NCBI GenBank assembly: GCA_964460345.1
Contig: CAYWRO010000008.1
Location: forward strand, 14,588-78,587
DNA length: 64,000 nucleotides
Source: CAYWRO01 sp964460345
Lineage (GTDB): Bacteria > Planctomycetota > Phycisphaerae > Phycisphaerales > UBA1924
Direction of reading: 5' to 3'
In this document: in pieces, positions 16,181 through 24,843 of the stretch
Layout of the letters: each line of letters starts with the position of its first letter
Position numbering within the stretch: the stretch's first letter is position 1
The notes under the pieces: generated by a model
Told to the model about the DNA's origin: nothing
Database searches by the model: none
The model's input: the letters and a program-made list of their open reading frames with translations, nothing else
Program-made: the position numbers and the translations under genes

Positions 16181-17983
16181 CTACACCCCGCGCTCCGGCC
16201 GCCACCCCTGCGCAATCGGCATCCGCCGCCCCGTCCCGAACGCCACGCCCGTCAGCTTCAGCCCCGTCGCCGCCTGACGCCGCTTGTACTCGCTCAGGTC
16301 GATCAGGCGCACGACCTTCTTCACCGTCGCCGCATCAAAGCCGCCTTCGCGCACGATCCGCGCCGGGCTCTGTCGCCCCTCCACGTACCGCTCGATGATC
16401 TCGTCCAGCACGTCGTACGGCGGCAGCGAATCCTGGTCGAGCTGCCCCGGCCGCAGCTCCGCGCTCGGCGGCTTGGTGATCGTGCTCTCGGGGATCGGCG
16501 ATCCGCGTGCCGTGCTGCCCGCGCGGGACGCACCTTCCAGCCCCAGCCGCTCCGGGTGCGCGTTCATCCACTTCGCCAGCCGGTACACCAATCCCTTGTC
16601 CACGTCGCTCAAGACCGCCAGCCCGCCGTTCATGTCCCCGTACAGCGTGCAGTATCCCACCGCCAGTTCGCTCTTGTTCCCCGTCGTCAGCAGCAGCGAG
16701 CCGAACTTGTTCGCGAACGCCATCAGGATCACGCCGCGGCACCGCGCCTGGATGTTCTCCTCCGTCACATCCGGCTCGCGCCCCGCAAAAGGCCCCGCCA
16801 GCGCGCCTTCAAACGCCGCGAACGGGGCCTCGATCGGGATCACGTGAAAGGGCAGCCTGAGGTTCTCCGCGAGCGCCCGCGCATCCGTCACCGAACCTTC
16901 CGACGAATACCGGCTCGGCATTGCTACGCCCGTCAGATTCTCCGGCCCGATCGCCGCCGCGGCGATCACCGCCGTCACCGCCGAATCGATCCCGCCGGAG
17001 AGCCCGATCACCGCCTTGCGAAACCCGGTCTTGCGGAGATAATCGCGCGTCCCGAGGACCAGCGCGCTGTATGCCAGTTCCTCATCGCACAGTTCAGCTC
17101 GCGCTCCACTGACAAGATTGCCCCCCGTTGCGCTCGCCGCGCCTCCGTTCTCGGAAGCCTCCCCGATCGGGACATCCGCAACCAGCAGGTCTCCGCCGAA
17201 CGGTTCGCTCTCCGCCAGCACGGACCCGTCCGGCGCGATCACCGCCGCCGAACCATCGAAAATCAAATCATCGTTTCCCCCGAGCTGGTTCACCGCGGCG
17301 ACCCACACCCCGTGCCGCATCGCGTGGCCGCGGAGAATGTCCCGGTGCCGGCGGCCCTTGCCAAGCACAAACGGGCTCGCCGATGGGTTGAGGATCAACT
17401 GCGCGCCCCCGTCCCGTCCTGCGCCCGGCGGCTCCATCAGCGCCGCCACGGGATCCGCACAGTCCAGGTACTTGTGCGCAAAGCCGACATCCTCGCCGCG
17501 CCACAAGTCCTCACAGATCGTCAGTCCCACGCGCGCGCCCGCCGCGTTGATGATCACCGCACGCTCGCCCGGCTCAAAGTACCGGTCCTCATCAAAGACG
17601 TCGTACGTCGGCAACAGCCGCTTGTCGTAGTAATCGAGCATGCGGCCGTCGCGATACACGAGCAGCGCATTGACCAGGCCATGATCGTGATGCTCCGCCA
17701 GGTGCGCGCTCTCCGCCCCCTTCAAGGGAAGGGGCGTGCCGAAGACAACGGTCAAGCCTCGGGTATGCTCCTCACCGATCCGCTTCGCAGCCGCCACCGT
17801 CGCCGCGACAAAGCCCTCCTGCAAGAGGAGATCCCGCGGCGGATAGCCGGTCAGCGCCAACTCCGGAAATGCGATCAGATTCGCATGGGCGGCCCGCGCG
17901 CGGTCAATCCACGCTGCGATGAGCGCGGCATTCCCCTCAATGTCCCCAACTGTCGGATTGATCGGCGCGAGGGCCAAACGCAT
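16181..17983 (-). CDS. nadE: NAD+ synthetase, glutamine-hydrolysing
   Basis: 600 residues, two-domain NadE. The N-terminal nitrilase-like glutaminase domain has FPELALTGYPPRDLLLQ (Glu41), YYDKRLLP (Lys121) and GLTICEDLW (Cys157), a complete Glu-Lys-Cys triad. The C-terminal synthetase domain has the PP-loop LSGGIDSA (about 328-335), NIQARCRGV, LLLTTGNKSELAVGY and TLYGDMNGGLAVLSDV. The enzyme converts deamido-NAD, glutamine and ATP to NAD in the cytoplasm. The ATG at 17983 is chosen since MRLALAPINPTVGD is the conserved start; a longer open frame lies opposite the next gene. Confidence 0.95.
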   Translation of the reverse strand: MRLALAPINPTVGDIEGNAALIAAWIDRARAAHANLIAFPELALTGYPPRDLLLQEGFVAATVAAAKRIGEEHTRGLTVVFGTPLPLKGAESAHLAEHHDHGLVNALLVYRDGRMLDYYDKRLLPTYDVFDEDRYFEPGERAVIINAAGARVGLTICEDLWRGEDVGFAHKYLDCADPVAALMEPPGAGRDGGAQLILNPSASPFVLGKGRRHRDILRGHAMRHGVWVAAVNQLGGNDDLIFDGSAAVIAPDGSVLAESEPFGGDLLVADVPIGEASENGGAASATGGNLVSGARAELCDEELAYSALVLGTRDYLRKTGFRKAVIGLSGGIDSAVTAVIAAAAIGPENLTGVAMPSRYSSEGSVTDARALAENLRLPFHVIPIEAPFAAFEGALAGPFAGREPDVTEENIQARCRGVILMAFANKFGSLLLTTGNKSELAVGYCTLYGDMNGGLAVLSDVDKGLVYRLAKWMNAHPERLGLEGASRAGSTARGSPIPESTITKPPSAELRPGQLDQDSLPPYDVLDEIIERYVEGRQSPARIVREGGFDAATVKKVVRLIDLSEYKRRQAATGLKLTGVAFGTGRRMPIAQGWRPERGV

Positions 17984-18032
17984 TGCAACATCGTACCGGC
18001 GCTCCCATAATCGTGGCTGAAGGAGCACGCCG

Positions 18033-19070
18033 ATGCTGACACGAGTGATGGCGGGGATCGTGGCGCTGGGGCTGGTGCCCGCAGGTGAAGGCGTTTCGAC
18101 CGCCGCCGCGGCAGAAACCGTCCGTGCGGCACAGGTTGTCGCCGGCCACGCCGGCCCCGCCCTGGAGGCGCAACCGGTCGACCAGATAGCGGCTCCGGTC
18201 ACGCTTGCCCCCCGGTTTGCGGAAGGCGACCGGCTGGAGTACGCCTTCGAGTTTCAGTCGACGGTCGGACGGGTCGAATCCGGCGCGGTGGAGGGGGTCG
18301 TCCAGCGCGGCACCCTGCGGTTGAACGTCCTCGGCGTGGATGAACGCGGCGCGGCCGCCATGACCATGGTCTTCTCAACGCTGCAGATCGAGCCAGACGC
18401 CGCTCCGGACGAAGCGGAGGCTGCCGCCGAACTGGCCGAAGAGATCGCCGGCGCGATGAGAGATGTGGTCGTGCGCCTCGATGTGCAGCCGGACGGGACG
18501 ATTTCGGCGCTCACCGGTCTGGAACCGGTGCACGAGGTCGTCGGACGCCATGGCCGTCGCGCTTGGCCGCTGCTGGGGCCGTTTGCAAGCGAATACGCGG
18601 CGGATGCGCTCAGCGAACTGTTCCGCGTGGACGCTCCGGCGGCGCAGGCGTTCCCGGAACGCGAGGTCGGGGAGACCTGGGCGATCGCGAGTGAGCGGCC
18701 CTTGGCCGAATCCACCGTCCTTCGCACGCGCGCTGTCTGGTCGCTCGAGTCGGTCGTCGACGATGCTGCATCCCTGCGGGCAGAGATCGAGCGCAGCATG
18801 GGCTCGACGGAGTCCGGCAGCCCGGCAGCGGCGACGCTGTCGATCGCCGACCAGTCCGGCACGCTCACCGCCCGCTGGAGCGTCGCCGATGGGCGGCTGC
18901 TCGAGCGGACGATGCAGTCGCAGTTGGACGTTCGCGCGGCTGTGGGCGACCTCCAGGGCCCCATCGTCCGCGCTTCGACCAGCCTTCACCTGCGGCTTCT
19001 GAAGCCGGGCGAGTCTGAGCAGGCCGCGGCGGACCCGGCCGGCGGCGTTGGGTCATCCGCGGTGCGTTGA
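18033..19070 (+). CDS. secreted protein of unknown function (DUF6263-like)
   Basis: 345 residues. A signal peptide occupies about 1-28 (MAGIVALGLVPAGEG, Ala-rich cleavage region). The rest is predicted mostly beta: RFAEGDRLEYAFEFQSTVGR, RGTLRLNVLGVDERGAAAMTM, and LDVQPDGTISALTGLEPV. This pattern resembles the secreted DUF6263-type proteins of planctomycetes, although I cannot confirm the family by eye. No catalytic motif is visible. The gene begins 49 bp from the divergent nadE start. Its last 85 bp overlap the convergent gene ending at 18986. Confidence 0.7.
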   Translation: MLTRVMAGIVALGLVPAGEGVSTAAAAETVRAAQVVAGHAGPALEAQPVDQIAAPVTLAPRFAEGDRLEYAFEFQSTVGRVESGAVEGVVQRGTLRLNVLGVDERGAAAMTMVFSTLQIEPDAAPDEAEAAAELAEEIAGAMRDVVVRLDVQPDGTISALTGLEPVHEVVGRHGRRAWPLLGPFASEYAADALSELFRVDAPAAQAFPEREVGETWAIASERPLAESTVLRTRAVWSLESVVDDAASLRAEIERSMGSTESGSPAAATLSIADQSGTLTARWSVADGRLLERTMQSQLDVRAAVGDLQGPIVRASTSLHLRLLKPGESEQAAADPAGGVGSSAVR

Positions 19071-20137
19071 GCCGCTCCAGCCGTGCCATTCATTCTGACC
19101 GCCTTCGGTTTGTGGCGGCCGGAGCGGCGCCGGAACGGAAACAGTCGGTCCGGACGCAGCCAGATCGCTCCCAGCCCCGCCCCGGCGAACCGCACGATGA
19201 TCTCCGCCGCGGTCACGGTCAGCACGGTCGCATCCATGTTCTTCTCGCCGACGGCCGTCGCGAACATCGCCGTGGCGGCTTCCTTCAACCCGAGAGAACC
19301 GGTCGGCGCGATGCTGTCGACGGTGAAGTAGACGATCGTCAGCAGAACAGCCTGGTCGAGCGGCAGGGCGATCCCCAGCACCGACGCCGCCACCATGAAC
19401 CGCAGCCCCTGCACGAGCATGTCGAAGGCGCGCACCGCCACTGCCGCGGCGACCGTGGCGGGGTCGGCCAGCATCCGGACGCCCTCGTGCAGGCGCGACA
19501 GGGAATCGCTTCGGATGATGCGGCTGATGAGCGCGCCCGGATGCCGCTCGGCGAAGCCGTCGATGAGCCGCCACCCGTGTCCCGTACTGAAAAACCGCGC
19601 GCCAAGGACCACACACGCCGCCAGCGCCGTCATGCCGCCGAGGGACACGCCCCACCACCACACATCGGGCTCCGAGCGCCAGATCCCGGCAAGCAGCGGC
19701 GGCGCAAGCCCGATCCCCATCACCACCGCGGTCGCGGCCATCCATCCGCCGATCGTCAGCAGTGGCAGCCGATTGCGCCGATGATGCACGGCCACGCGGA
19801 AGATGAGCCCAAACCGCATCGGCAGGTTCGCCATGAGGTACGCCACGCCGTTGACCGCCTGCACATCGCTGTGTGGGATCGGCCGCACGCGGCGAATGAT
19901 GAGCCAGAAGGTCAGCCCGTTCAAAAACATGGATGCGGCGGTCAGCGCCAGCAGCACGGCCAGTTCACCGCGGGGCGCATCGGCCAGCGAGATCAACTCA
20001 TCGCGCGTTTCGGGGTCGGTGACGGTCCGGTGAATCAGCCACAGCAGCAGGCCGATGCACAGCGCAAAGCCCACCATGTGGACGGCGGTGCGCATCAGGC
20101 GCTTCGGCTCATCGCCGGCTGACCTGGGCGCGCTCAC
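18986..20137 (-). CDS. integral membrane protein, lysylphosphatidylglycerol synthetase TM-region family (YbhN/UPF0104-like)
   Basis: 383 residues with about eight transmembrane segments, beginning with HMVGFALCIGLLLWLIH near 20-36. Family-typical segments are NGLTFWLIIRR, NGVAYLMANLPMRFG and VYFTVDSIAPTGSLGLKEAA; the last is the highly conserved P-G-x-G motif region. The family comprises flippase-like membrane proteins, some attached to lipid aminoacylation domains; no such domain is present here. The start is GTG 20137, overlapping the upstream glycosyltransferase stop by 4 nt (GTGA), so the pair forms an operon. The 3' end overlaps the convergent gene by 85 bp. Confidence 0.82.
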   Translation of the reverse strand: MSAPRSAGDEPKRLMRTAVHMVGFALCIGLLLWLIHRTVTDPETRDELISLADAPRGELAVLLALTAASMFLNGLTFWLIIRRVRPIPHSDVQAVNGVAYLMANLPMRFGLIFRVAVHHRRNRLPLLTIGGWMAATAVVMGIGLAPPLLAGIWRSEPDVWWWGVSLGGMTALAACVVLGARFFSTGHGWRLIDGFAERHPGALISRIIRSDSLSRLHEGVRMLADPATVAAAVAVRAFDMLVQGLRFMVAASVLGIALPLDQAVLLTIVYFTVDSIAPTGSLGLKEAATAMFATAVGEKNMDATVLTVTAAEIIVRFAGAGLGAIWLRPDRLFPFRRRSGRHKPKAVRMNGTAGAAQRTADDPTPPAGSAAACSDSPGFRSRR

Positions 20138-22452
20138 GGGGCGTCCTCGGGCGCGGTCGGGGATGGAGGGATCAATTGAAACAAGGCAAAGTTGCTCCCG
20201 GGGCCCGACCACACTTCGATCGGCTTGGCGGCCTCCGCAAGCCAGTTGTGCACGAGTGCAATCGTCACGTCTGGGTCATACCACCCGTCCTTGTTGATGT
20301 ATCGATCCAACTCGTCGAAGTTGACGAGTACATATGTCACACCTTGATCGGCCAACTCACGCCATGCATCCGGATCATTTGGTCTCCTTCGTATCGCACG
20401 TCCCAGCGGTGAAGTATCCCAGGTTGTGTGATACAGCACGTTCCCGCGGTAATAGAGCGGTGTCGCATCGCCTAGCAAATAAAGCTTTTCATGAGGTCCA
20501 AGGATGGCATTGACAAAAGCTACTGGGTGCGGTTTCGGATCACTTTGTCGCGCCGCTTCCAGCCGATCACGCGCCTGCAGATGCTCGATCGCCTCGACGA
20601 ACGGCTCTCCCGTGTACGACGACACGCCCAGCAGCAATCCGATGTTCGGTCGCCCGCTGCCATAGTCGTCCGGGTACTGTCGGAGGAAGACGATCACCGA
20701 CCAGGCCAGCTGCGAGAGCGCTGCGGAGGCGATGACCACGGCCGCCAGCGCATGGATCGGGCGCGCTGAGCCGTGCCGGTTGATCCACGCGACGAGCGCC
20801 CCGGCCCCGAGCCCGAAGGCCAGCGCCAGCGACGGCGCCAGCGGCAGGAGAAAGCGGGACTGCTGGTGCGTGAGGAACATCCAGGCGAGCAGTTGCGCGA
20901 GCGCGCCGAGCCCGATCAGGGCCGCCAGGCGCCGGGTCCTGGGTCGCAGCAGCGCGGCGGCCAGCGCGGCCATGCTCAAGGGAAAGAAGAGCGCCCACTG
21001 GGCGTGCAGCACGCCGCGGCTGCCATCCATGAGAAGGCGCAGGCGGGCCGCCACGCCCCCCTCCACGCTGTGCGCCGCCCCGTACCGCGCAAGCTGCTCC
21101 GCCGTCCAGTGTCCCGTCCCGAAAAGCGACGCCGCGAAGGGAAAGACCGGGTTTCCGGAGGCGATCCAGTTGCGGAGGAGCCACGGCGCCAGCACCGCCA
21201 GGCCGGCAAGCGCGCCGAACATTCCCAGGCGCAGCCACTGTTTGGCCGGCGTGCCAGCCAGCAGGATCAATCCGACCGTCGGGGCGGCCAGGAACATGGC
21301 CGTCGGCTTGGCGCTCGCGGCCGCTCCCATCAGGACCCCCGCGCCGATCCAGCGCCATCGGTGCGGGATCCGCGCATCCACGGTGAGCGCCAGCGCCGTC
21401 GCCGTGAAGAGCGTCACCGCCATCTCGTTGTAGGCAAGCGTCGCCGTCACGATCGTCCACCCCGTCGCCAGGAAGAACGCGCCCGCGAAGACGCCGCACC
21501 GCTTCGCCCACACCGCCCCCTCGTCAGCGCCCCCGGCGCGCTGCAGCGCGATGAACACCGCGCGCCCGATCAGCAGCGCCGTCAGCAGCGCCATCTGCAC
21601 GTGCAGCATCTGGGCTGCCAGCAGGCCGAGTCCTTCGCCCTCGATGAGGCGCTCGCCCCCCCCGAGCATCGCCGCCAGGTGCAGGTACGCGCTCTCGACG
21701 TAGCTCGGCAGGAAGGAGTAGACGTTGTGTTCGAGCGGCCACAGCCGGCCATTGATCGACCACTCCCTGGGAAGCTGCAGGTGATAGCTGAGCGCATCGA
21801 AGCCGCGGGCTTCACTTTGCCAGAGCCACCCCGGCGGGCTGACGGCGGCGACGAGCATGAGCCCCAGCGCCGGCGCGGCGAGCATGATCCACGCCGGCGC
21901 GATCGGCCACGATTCCGGCCGGAGTTCGCCGCGCACGACCTGATCGGCCAGCAGCACGAGCCCGACGGCGACGACGCCCCACGCGACGACCTGTCCCGCC
22001 GTTCCAGCCGGCAGCGCGCCGGCCACGCCGAGCAGGTGGCTGGCAAAGAGCAGAACCGCGAAGCCGAACCCCGTCTGCAGCCAGACGTCGCCCCCGGCAG
22101 TCGTCGGCGCGGAGCCGTCCGCCGCCGCGCCCGCCCGAGCGCGCTTCAGGATTGAGAGCGGAATCCGCCCCAGACCGATCGCCGCGAGCGAATACGCCGC
22201 GGCGAGCGTCACCGCGGGCAGCCCCGCGAAGAGCGCCAGCACGCCCGAGAGCCAGAGACGTCCGCGGTCGTTGTTGCCGGAAAGGTCCGCGCCGTACCCC
22301 ACCGCGGTCAGCGCCAGCATCGTGGCCAGAAGCAGCAGCAGCGACCCGATGGGGCCTGACCACCGCGCGAGCGGGGACGCCTGGGAGGCGTGCAGGATGG
22401 CGGGCGCTGCGCGCGGGGCGCGACCGCCGCCAGAGGCGGGAGAAGGGGGCAT
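20134..22452 (-). CDS. multi-pass membrane protein, probable family 39-type glycosyltransferase
   Basis: 772 residues. At least ten hydrophobic segments are visible, starting with GSLLLLLATMLALTAVGYGA. The first extracytoplasmic loop carries ARGFDALSYHLQLPREWSING, the Asp-containing signature of ArnT/PMT-like GT-C enzymes that take sugars from polyprenyl phosphate. ESAYLHLAAMLGG and CGVFAGAFFLATGWTIVTATLAYNEM follow. The soluble C-terminal part (about 670-772) has lower GC. The acceptor is unknown, but coupling to a flippase-like gene downstream suggests a lipid or glycan envelope pathway. The ATG at 22452 lacks a clear RBS. Confidence 0.75.
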   Translation of the reverse strand: MPPSPASGGGRAPRAAPAILHASQASPLARWSGPIGSLLLLLATMLALTAVGYGADLSGNNDRGRLWLSGVLALFAGLPAVTLAAAYSLAAIGLGRIPLSILKRARAGAAADGSAPTTAGGDVWLQTGFGFAVLLFASHLLGVAGALPAGTAGQVVAWGVVAVGLVLLADQVVRGELRPESWPIAPAWIMLAAPALGLMLVAAVSPPGWLWQSEARGFDALSYHLQLPREWSINGRLWPLEHNVYSFLPSYVESAYLHLAAMLGGGERLIEGEGLGLLAAQMLHVQMALLTALLIGRAVFIALQRAGGADEGAVWAKRCGVFAGAFFLATGWTIVTATLAYNEMAVTLFTATALALTVDARIPHRWRWIGAGVLMGAAASAKPTAMFLAAPTVGLILLAGTPAKQWLRLGMFGALAGLAVLAPWLLRNWIASGNPVFPFAASLFGTGHWTAEQLARYGAAHSVEGGVAARLRLLMDGSRGVLHAQWALFFPLSMAALAAALLRPRTRRLAALIGLGALAQLLAWMFLTHQQSRFLLPLAPSLALAFGLGAGALVAWINRHGSARPIHALAAVVIASAALSQLAWSVIVFLRQYPDDYGSGRPNIGLLLGVSSYTGEPFVEAIEHLQARDRLEAARQSDPKPHPVAFVNAILGPHEKLYLLGDATPLYYRGNVLYHTTWDTSPLGRAIRRRPNDPDAWRELADQGVTYVLVNFDELDRYINKDGWYDPDVTIALVHNWLAEAAKPIEVWSGPGSNFALFQLIPPSPTAPEDAP

Positions 22453-22543
22453 TGCGCAAAGTGTACATCGCAGGCCCGCAGCCCGGCGGCACGGCCGGAC
22501 GCCGCCGCGGCCTGCATCGCGGCGCGCGGGCGTAGGATGCCTC

Positions 22544-23029
22544 ATGGAGACGCCCGTGCGCGGTGAGATGGAATGGGAGCGGGGCGGCGATGATGCGGCC
22601 GAAGAGCTGGCGATCATCGAGCCGTTGTGCGCCGTCTTCCGGCGCCGGCTCAAGGCCGAGGGGCTCAAGTACACCCCGGAGCGGGCGCGCATCCTCGATG
22701 CGATCATCCAGATGGATGAAGTCTTCGAAGCCGAGGCTTTGCTGGAGCGCATGAAGAGCGCGGGCTTCCGCGTCTCCAAGGCGACGATCTACCGCACCAT
22801 CCGCCTGCTGGCCGATGCGGGCATCATCCAGCAGGTTTTGCTCGCGGGCGACCAGGCGCACTACCAGCTCGCCTACGGCAGCCGCTCGACGGGGATCCTC
22901 GTCAACGTCGACACGAACGAGATCACGCCGATCGATGTGCCTGAGCTGGCGGAGATCCGCGACCGCATCTGCGCGCAGCACGGGCTGAAGCCGGAGGGGC
23001 ACCGCCTCGTCGTCTACGGCCGCGCCTAG
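22544..23029 (+). CDS. Fur-superfamily transcriptional regulator lacking canonical metal-site residues
   Basis: 161 residues. The winged-helix domain is clearly Fur-like: GLKYTPERARILDAIIQMDEV, FEAEALLERMKSAGFRVSKA, then ATIYRTIRLLADAGII (recognition helix). The C-terminal dimerisation domain ends HGLKPEGHRLVVYGRA, as in Fur. However, the usual HHHDH and CxxC metal ligands are absent: the corresponding stretch reads RSTGILVNVDTNEITPIDV. Either metal sensing is lost or another ligand set is used. The start at ATG 22544 is 91 bp from the divergent glycosyltransferase start, making that gene a possible target. Confidence 0.82.
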   Translation: METPVRGEMEWERGGDDAAEELAIIEPLCAVFRRRLKAEGLKYTPERARILDAIIQMDEVFEAEALLERMKSAGFRVSKATIYRTIRLLADAGIIQQVLLAGDQAHYQLAYGSRSTGILVNVDTNEITPIDVPELAEIRDRICAQHGLKPEGHRLVVYGRA

Positions 23030-23042
23030 GCGCCACCCGTAA

Positions 23043-23062
23043 CATCGCCTTTCAAGGCGATG
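23043..23062. other. perfect hairpin after the Fur-like gene
   Basis: CATCGCC, loop TTTCAA, GGCGATG: a perfect 7-bp stem located 14 bp after the stop codon at 23029. It has no T-run, so it could stabilise the transcript end or act as a weak terminator. Confidence 0.5.
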
Positions 23063-23157
23063 CGAGCAGCGCGCCGTTTCACAACTGATCCGGCGCGAGG
23101 ACGAGCGCGCACCGGCCTTCACGCATCAGGCCGGAGCACCGGTGCACGTTTGCTGCC

Positions 23158-23778
23158 TCACGCCGCCGGTTCGAGCGCGCGGCCCGTCATGTCCTCCGCC
23201 CGGCGCTTGACAAAGCCGAACCAGATCAGCAGAAACGTCGGGTACGCCAGCCCCAGGGCGGTCCCGATGATGAGCCCGGCCCACTGGCCCACGGCCGCGC
23301 CGGGCGCGTTGAGCTGCTGCGCCCATGCGCTGTCGGGGTTGTTGGCCGCCCACTGGGCCATGTCATTGATCTGCTGCACCTGGATCGCCACCGACGCGAT
23401 CGTGAGCGGGATGCTCACGAGCGCGTATCCCAGGTGCAGGGCCCGCCCGGCCGGCCGCCGCATCACGGTGACGATCCCCGCGGCCAGCAGGAGAAGGGCC
23501 AGCACAAAGCCCAGCCCCATCAAGGCCCAGTGCAGAGGCCCCGGCTGCATCGGCGGCGGGATGGGCTCCTTCATCTGCGATTCGGCCATCGGCATGAAGA
23601 CGGCCAGGTTGAGGACGTTGCAACCCATGCACGTCAGGTTCAGCGCTCCCAGAACGATGCTGATGATGCCGATCACCTTCGGCCAGGCGGGCGGCGCGGC
23701 GAAGAGGTCATCGTCCAGGGCGCCCGACGTGGGCGGGGGGGGCGGCGCAGGTGGGGGGGGTGGAGAGTATTGGCTCAT
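23158..23778 (-). CDS. hypothetical four-pass membrane protein with Pro-rich N-terminus
   Basis: 206 residues, function not recognised. The first 17 residues are almost entirely Pro (QYSPPPPPAPPPPPTSG) and presumably cytoplasmic. Four hydrophobic segments follow: VIGIISIVLGALNLTCMG, ALMGLGFVLALLLLAAGIV, LGYALVSIPLTIASVAI, and AGLIIGTALGLAYPTFLLIW. A short charged tail (VKRRAEDMTG) ends the protein. This layout is common among small planctomycete membrane proteins of unknown role. It is transcribed away from the 21-bp repeat array that fills the region upstream. Confidence 0.7.
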   Translation of the reverse strand: MSQYSPPPPPAPPPPPTSGALDDDLFAAPPAWPKVIGIISIVLGALNLTCMGCNVLNLAVFMPMAESQMKEPIPPPMQPGPLHWALMGLGFVLALLLLAAGIVTVMRRPAGRALHLGYALVSIPLTIASVAIQVQQINDMAQWAANNPDSAWAQQLNAPGAAVGQWAGLIIGTALGLAYPTFLLIWFGFVKRRAEDMTGRALEPAA

Positions 23779-23931
23779 CGGCGCAGTGTACCGCGCGGCC
23801 GCGGCGGGTGAAAGGCGATGCGGCCGGAGCGGCCCTCCAGCCGGTTCCCGGACCTTGCCGCCCCCCGGAACCTGGGACGGTTGGGAGGGCGCGCGACTCC
23901 CCTCCGCGGCCGCCGATCAGGCGTCCAACGC

Positions 23932-24183
23932 CGCGCTGTATCCATCCGGCGCGGGTTTTGATCCATCAATTGTCGCGCTGTATCCATCCGGCGCGAGTTT
24001 TGATCCATCAATTGTCGCGCTGTATCCATCCAGCGCGATCTTTGATCCATCAATTGTCGCGCTGGATCGATGCGGCGCGACTTTTGATCCATCAATTGCC
24101 GCGCTGAGCGCCATTATCGCGGACCTTGCCGCCTCTCGACCCGCGCTGCACGCGCCCGCCGCCGCGCTGCAACCATCCCCGCG
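23932..24183. repeat. 21-bp-period repeat array 2 (four near-identical 42-bp units plus degenerate 21-bp units)
   Basis: The 513-bp gap between two minus-strand genes (23779-24291) contains no credible gene. Four 42-bp units start at 23932, 23974, 24016 and 24058, each beginning CGCGCTG and ending TTTTGATCCATCAATTG plus two bases. CGCGCTG recurs in register at 24100, 24142 and 24163, showing the basic period is 21 bp. Units contain the near-palindrome TTGATCCATCAA. Unlike a CRISPR there are no unique spacers. Several frames stay open because 21 bp is seven codons. GC-rich unstructured sequence fills the remainder up to the rnhA stop. Confidence 0.9.
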
Positions 24184-24291
24184 CGCCGCCAGCGCCGTTT
24201 TTGTCGGACCTGGCGCGCGACCGCGCGCTGTGGGCGGCTTCTGACGCCTGAAAGGCCGCCGCGCTTCGGACGTTCACGCCGCGCGCACGGC

Positions 24292-24744
24292 CTACCGCCC
24301 CCGCGCCACCGCCTCGCGCGCCGCCACCGCCAGCTTATCGGCACGCTCATTCTCCGGGTGCTCGCTGTGCCCCCGGATCCAGTGGAAGGCGACCTCGTGA
24401 CGCGTGATCAACTCGTCCAGCCGCCGCCACAAATCCTCGTTCTTCACCGGCTTCTTCGCCGCCGTCTTCCACCCGCGCGCCTTCCACTGCGCCAGCCAGC
24501 TCTTGAGCCCCTCCAGCACGTACTTGGAGTCGCTGTAGAGGTCCACCTTCGAAGGCGTGTTCAGCGCGGTCAGCCCCTCGATGACGGCCATCAGCTCCAT
24601 CCGGTTGTTCGTCGTGAGCCGCTCGCCCCCGCTCGCCTCCCGCTCCGCCCCGCTGCCCGGGTGCTTGAGGATGTACGCCCACCCGCCGGGCCCGGGGTTC
24701 CCGCTGCACGCGCCGTCTGTATAGAGCTCAACCGATGGCTTCAT
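24292..24744 (-). CDS. rnhA: ribonuclease HI
   Basis: 150 residues, full-length RNase HI. It degrades the RNA strand of RNA-DNA hybrids. The acidic catalytic set is intact: LYTDGACSGNPGPGGWA (first Asp), NNRMELMAVIEGL (Glu), LYSDSKYVLEGL (Asp), and the C-terminal WIRGHSEHPENERADKLA (His loop and last Asp). The start is ATG 24744. The divergent RhuM-family gene begins about 100 bp away. Confidence 0.96.
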   Translation of the reverse strand: MKPSVELYTDGACSGNPGPGGWAYILKHPGSGAEREASGGERLTTNNRMELMAVIEGLTALNTPSKVDLYSDSKYVLEGLKSWLAQWKARGWKTAAKKPVKNEDLWRRLDELITRHEVAFHWIRGHSEHPENERADKLAVAAREAVARGR

Positions 24745-24829
24745 GGACGGCGAGTGTAGAACCTCCCGGTGAGCCGAACGCCCGCCCCCGCCGGCGCCGC
24801 CTCCACCCGGTGCCGCGGCAGGGATCTGT

Positions 24830-24835
24830 TATACT
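24830..24835 (+). promoter_or_regulatory. candidate -10 box (TATACT) for a leaderless rhuM-family transcript
   Basis: TATACT lies 8 nt before the GTG at 24844, in an otherwise very GC-rich stretch. That spacing would place transcription initiation at or next to the start codon, and no ribosome binding site is visible. A -35 element is not recognisable, so this is only suggestive. Confidence 0.35.
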
Positions 24836-24843
24836 CCCGCCAA

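Noticed and set aside
23932..24099. CRISPR array
   Set aside because: The 42-bp units are contiguous with no unique spacers, and no cas gene is nearby.
23751..24244. A repeat protein encoded by the 42-bp array (ALYPSGASFDPSIV units)
   Set aside because: The period is a multiple of three, so several frames stay open on both strands. None has a ribosome binding site, signal or recognisable fold, and the degenerate units do not preserve the peptide.
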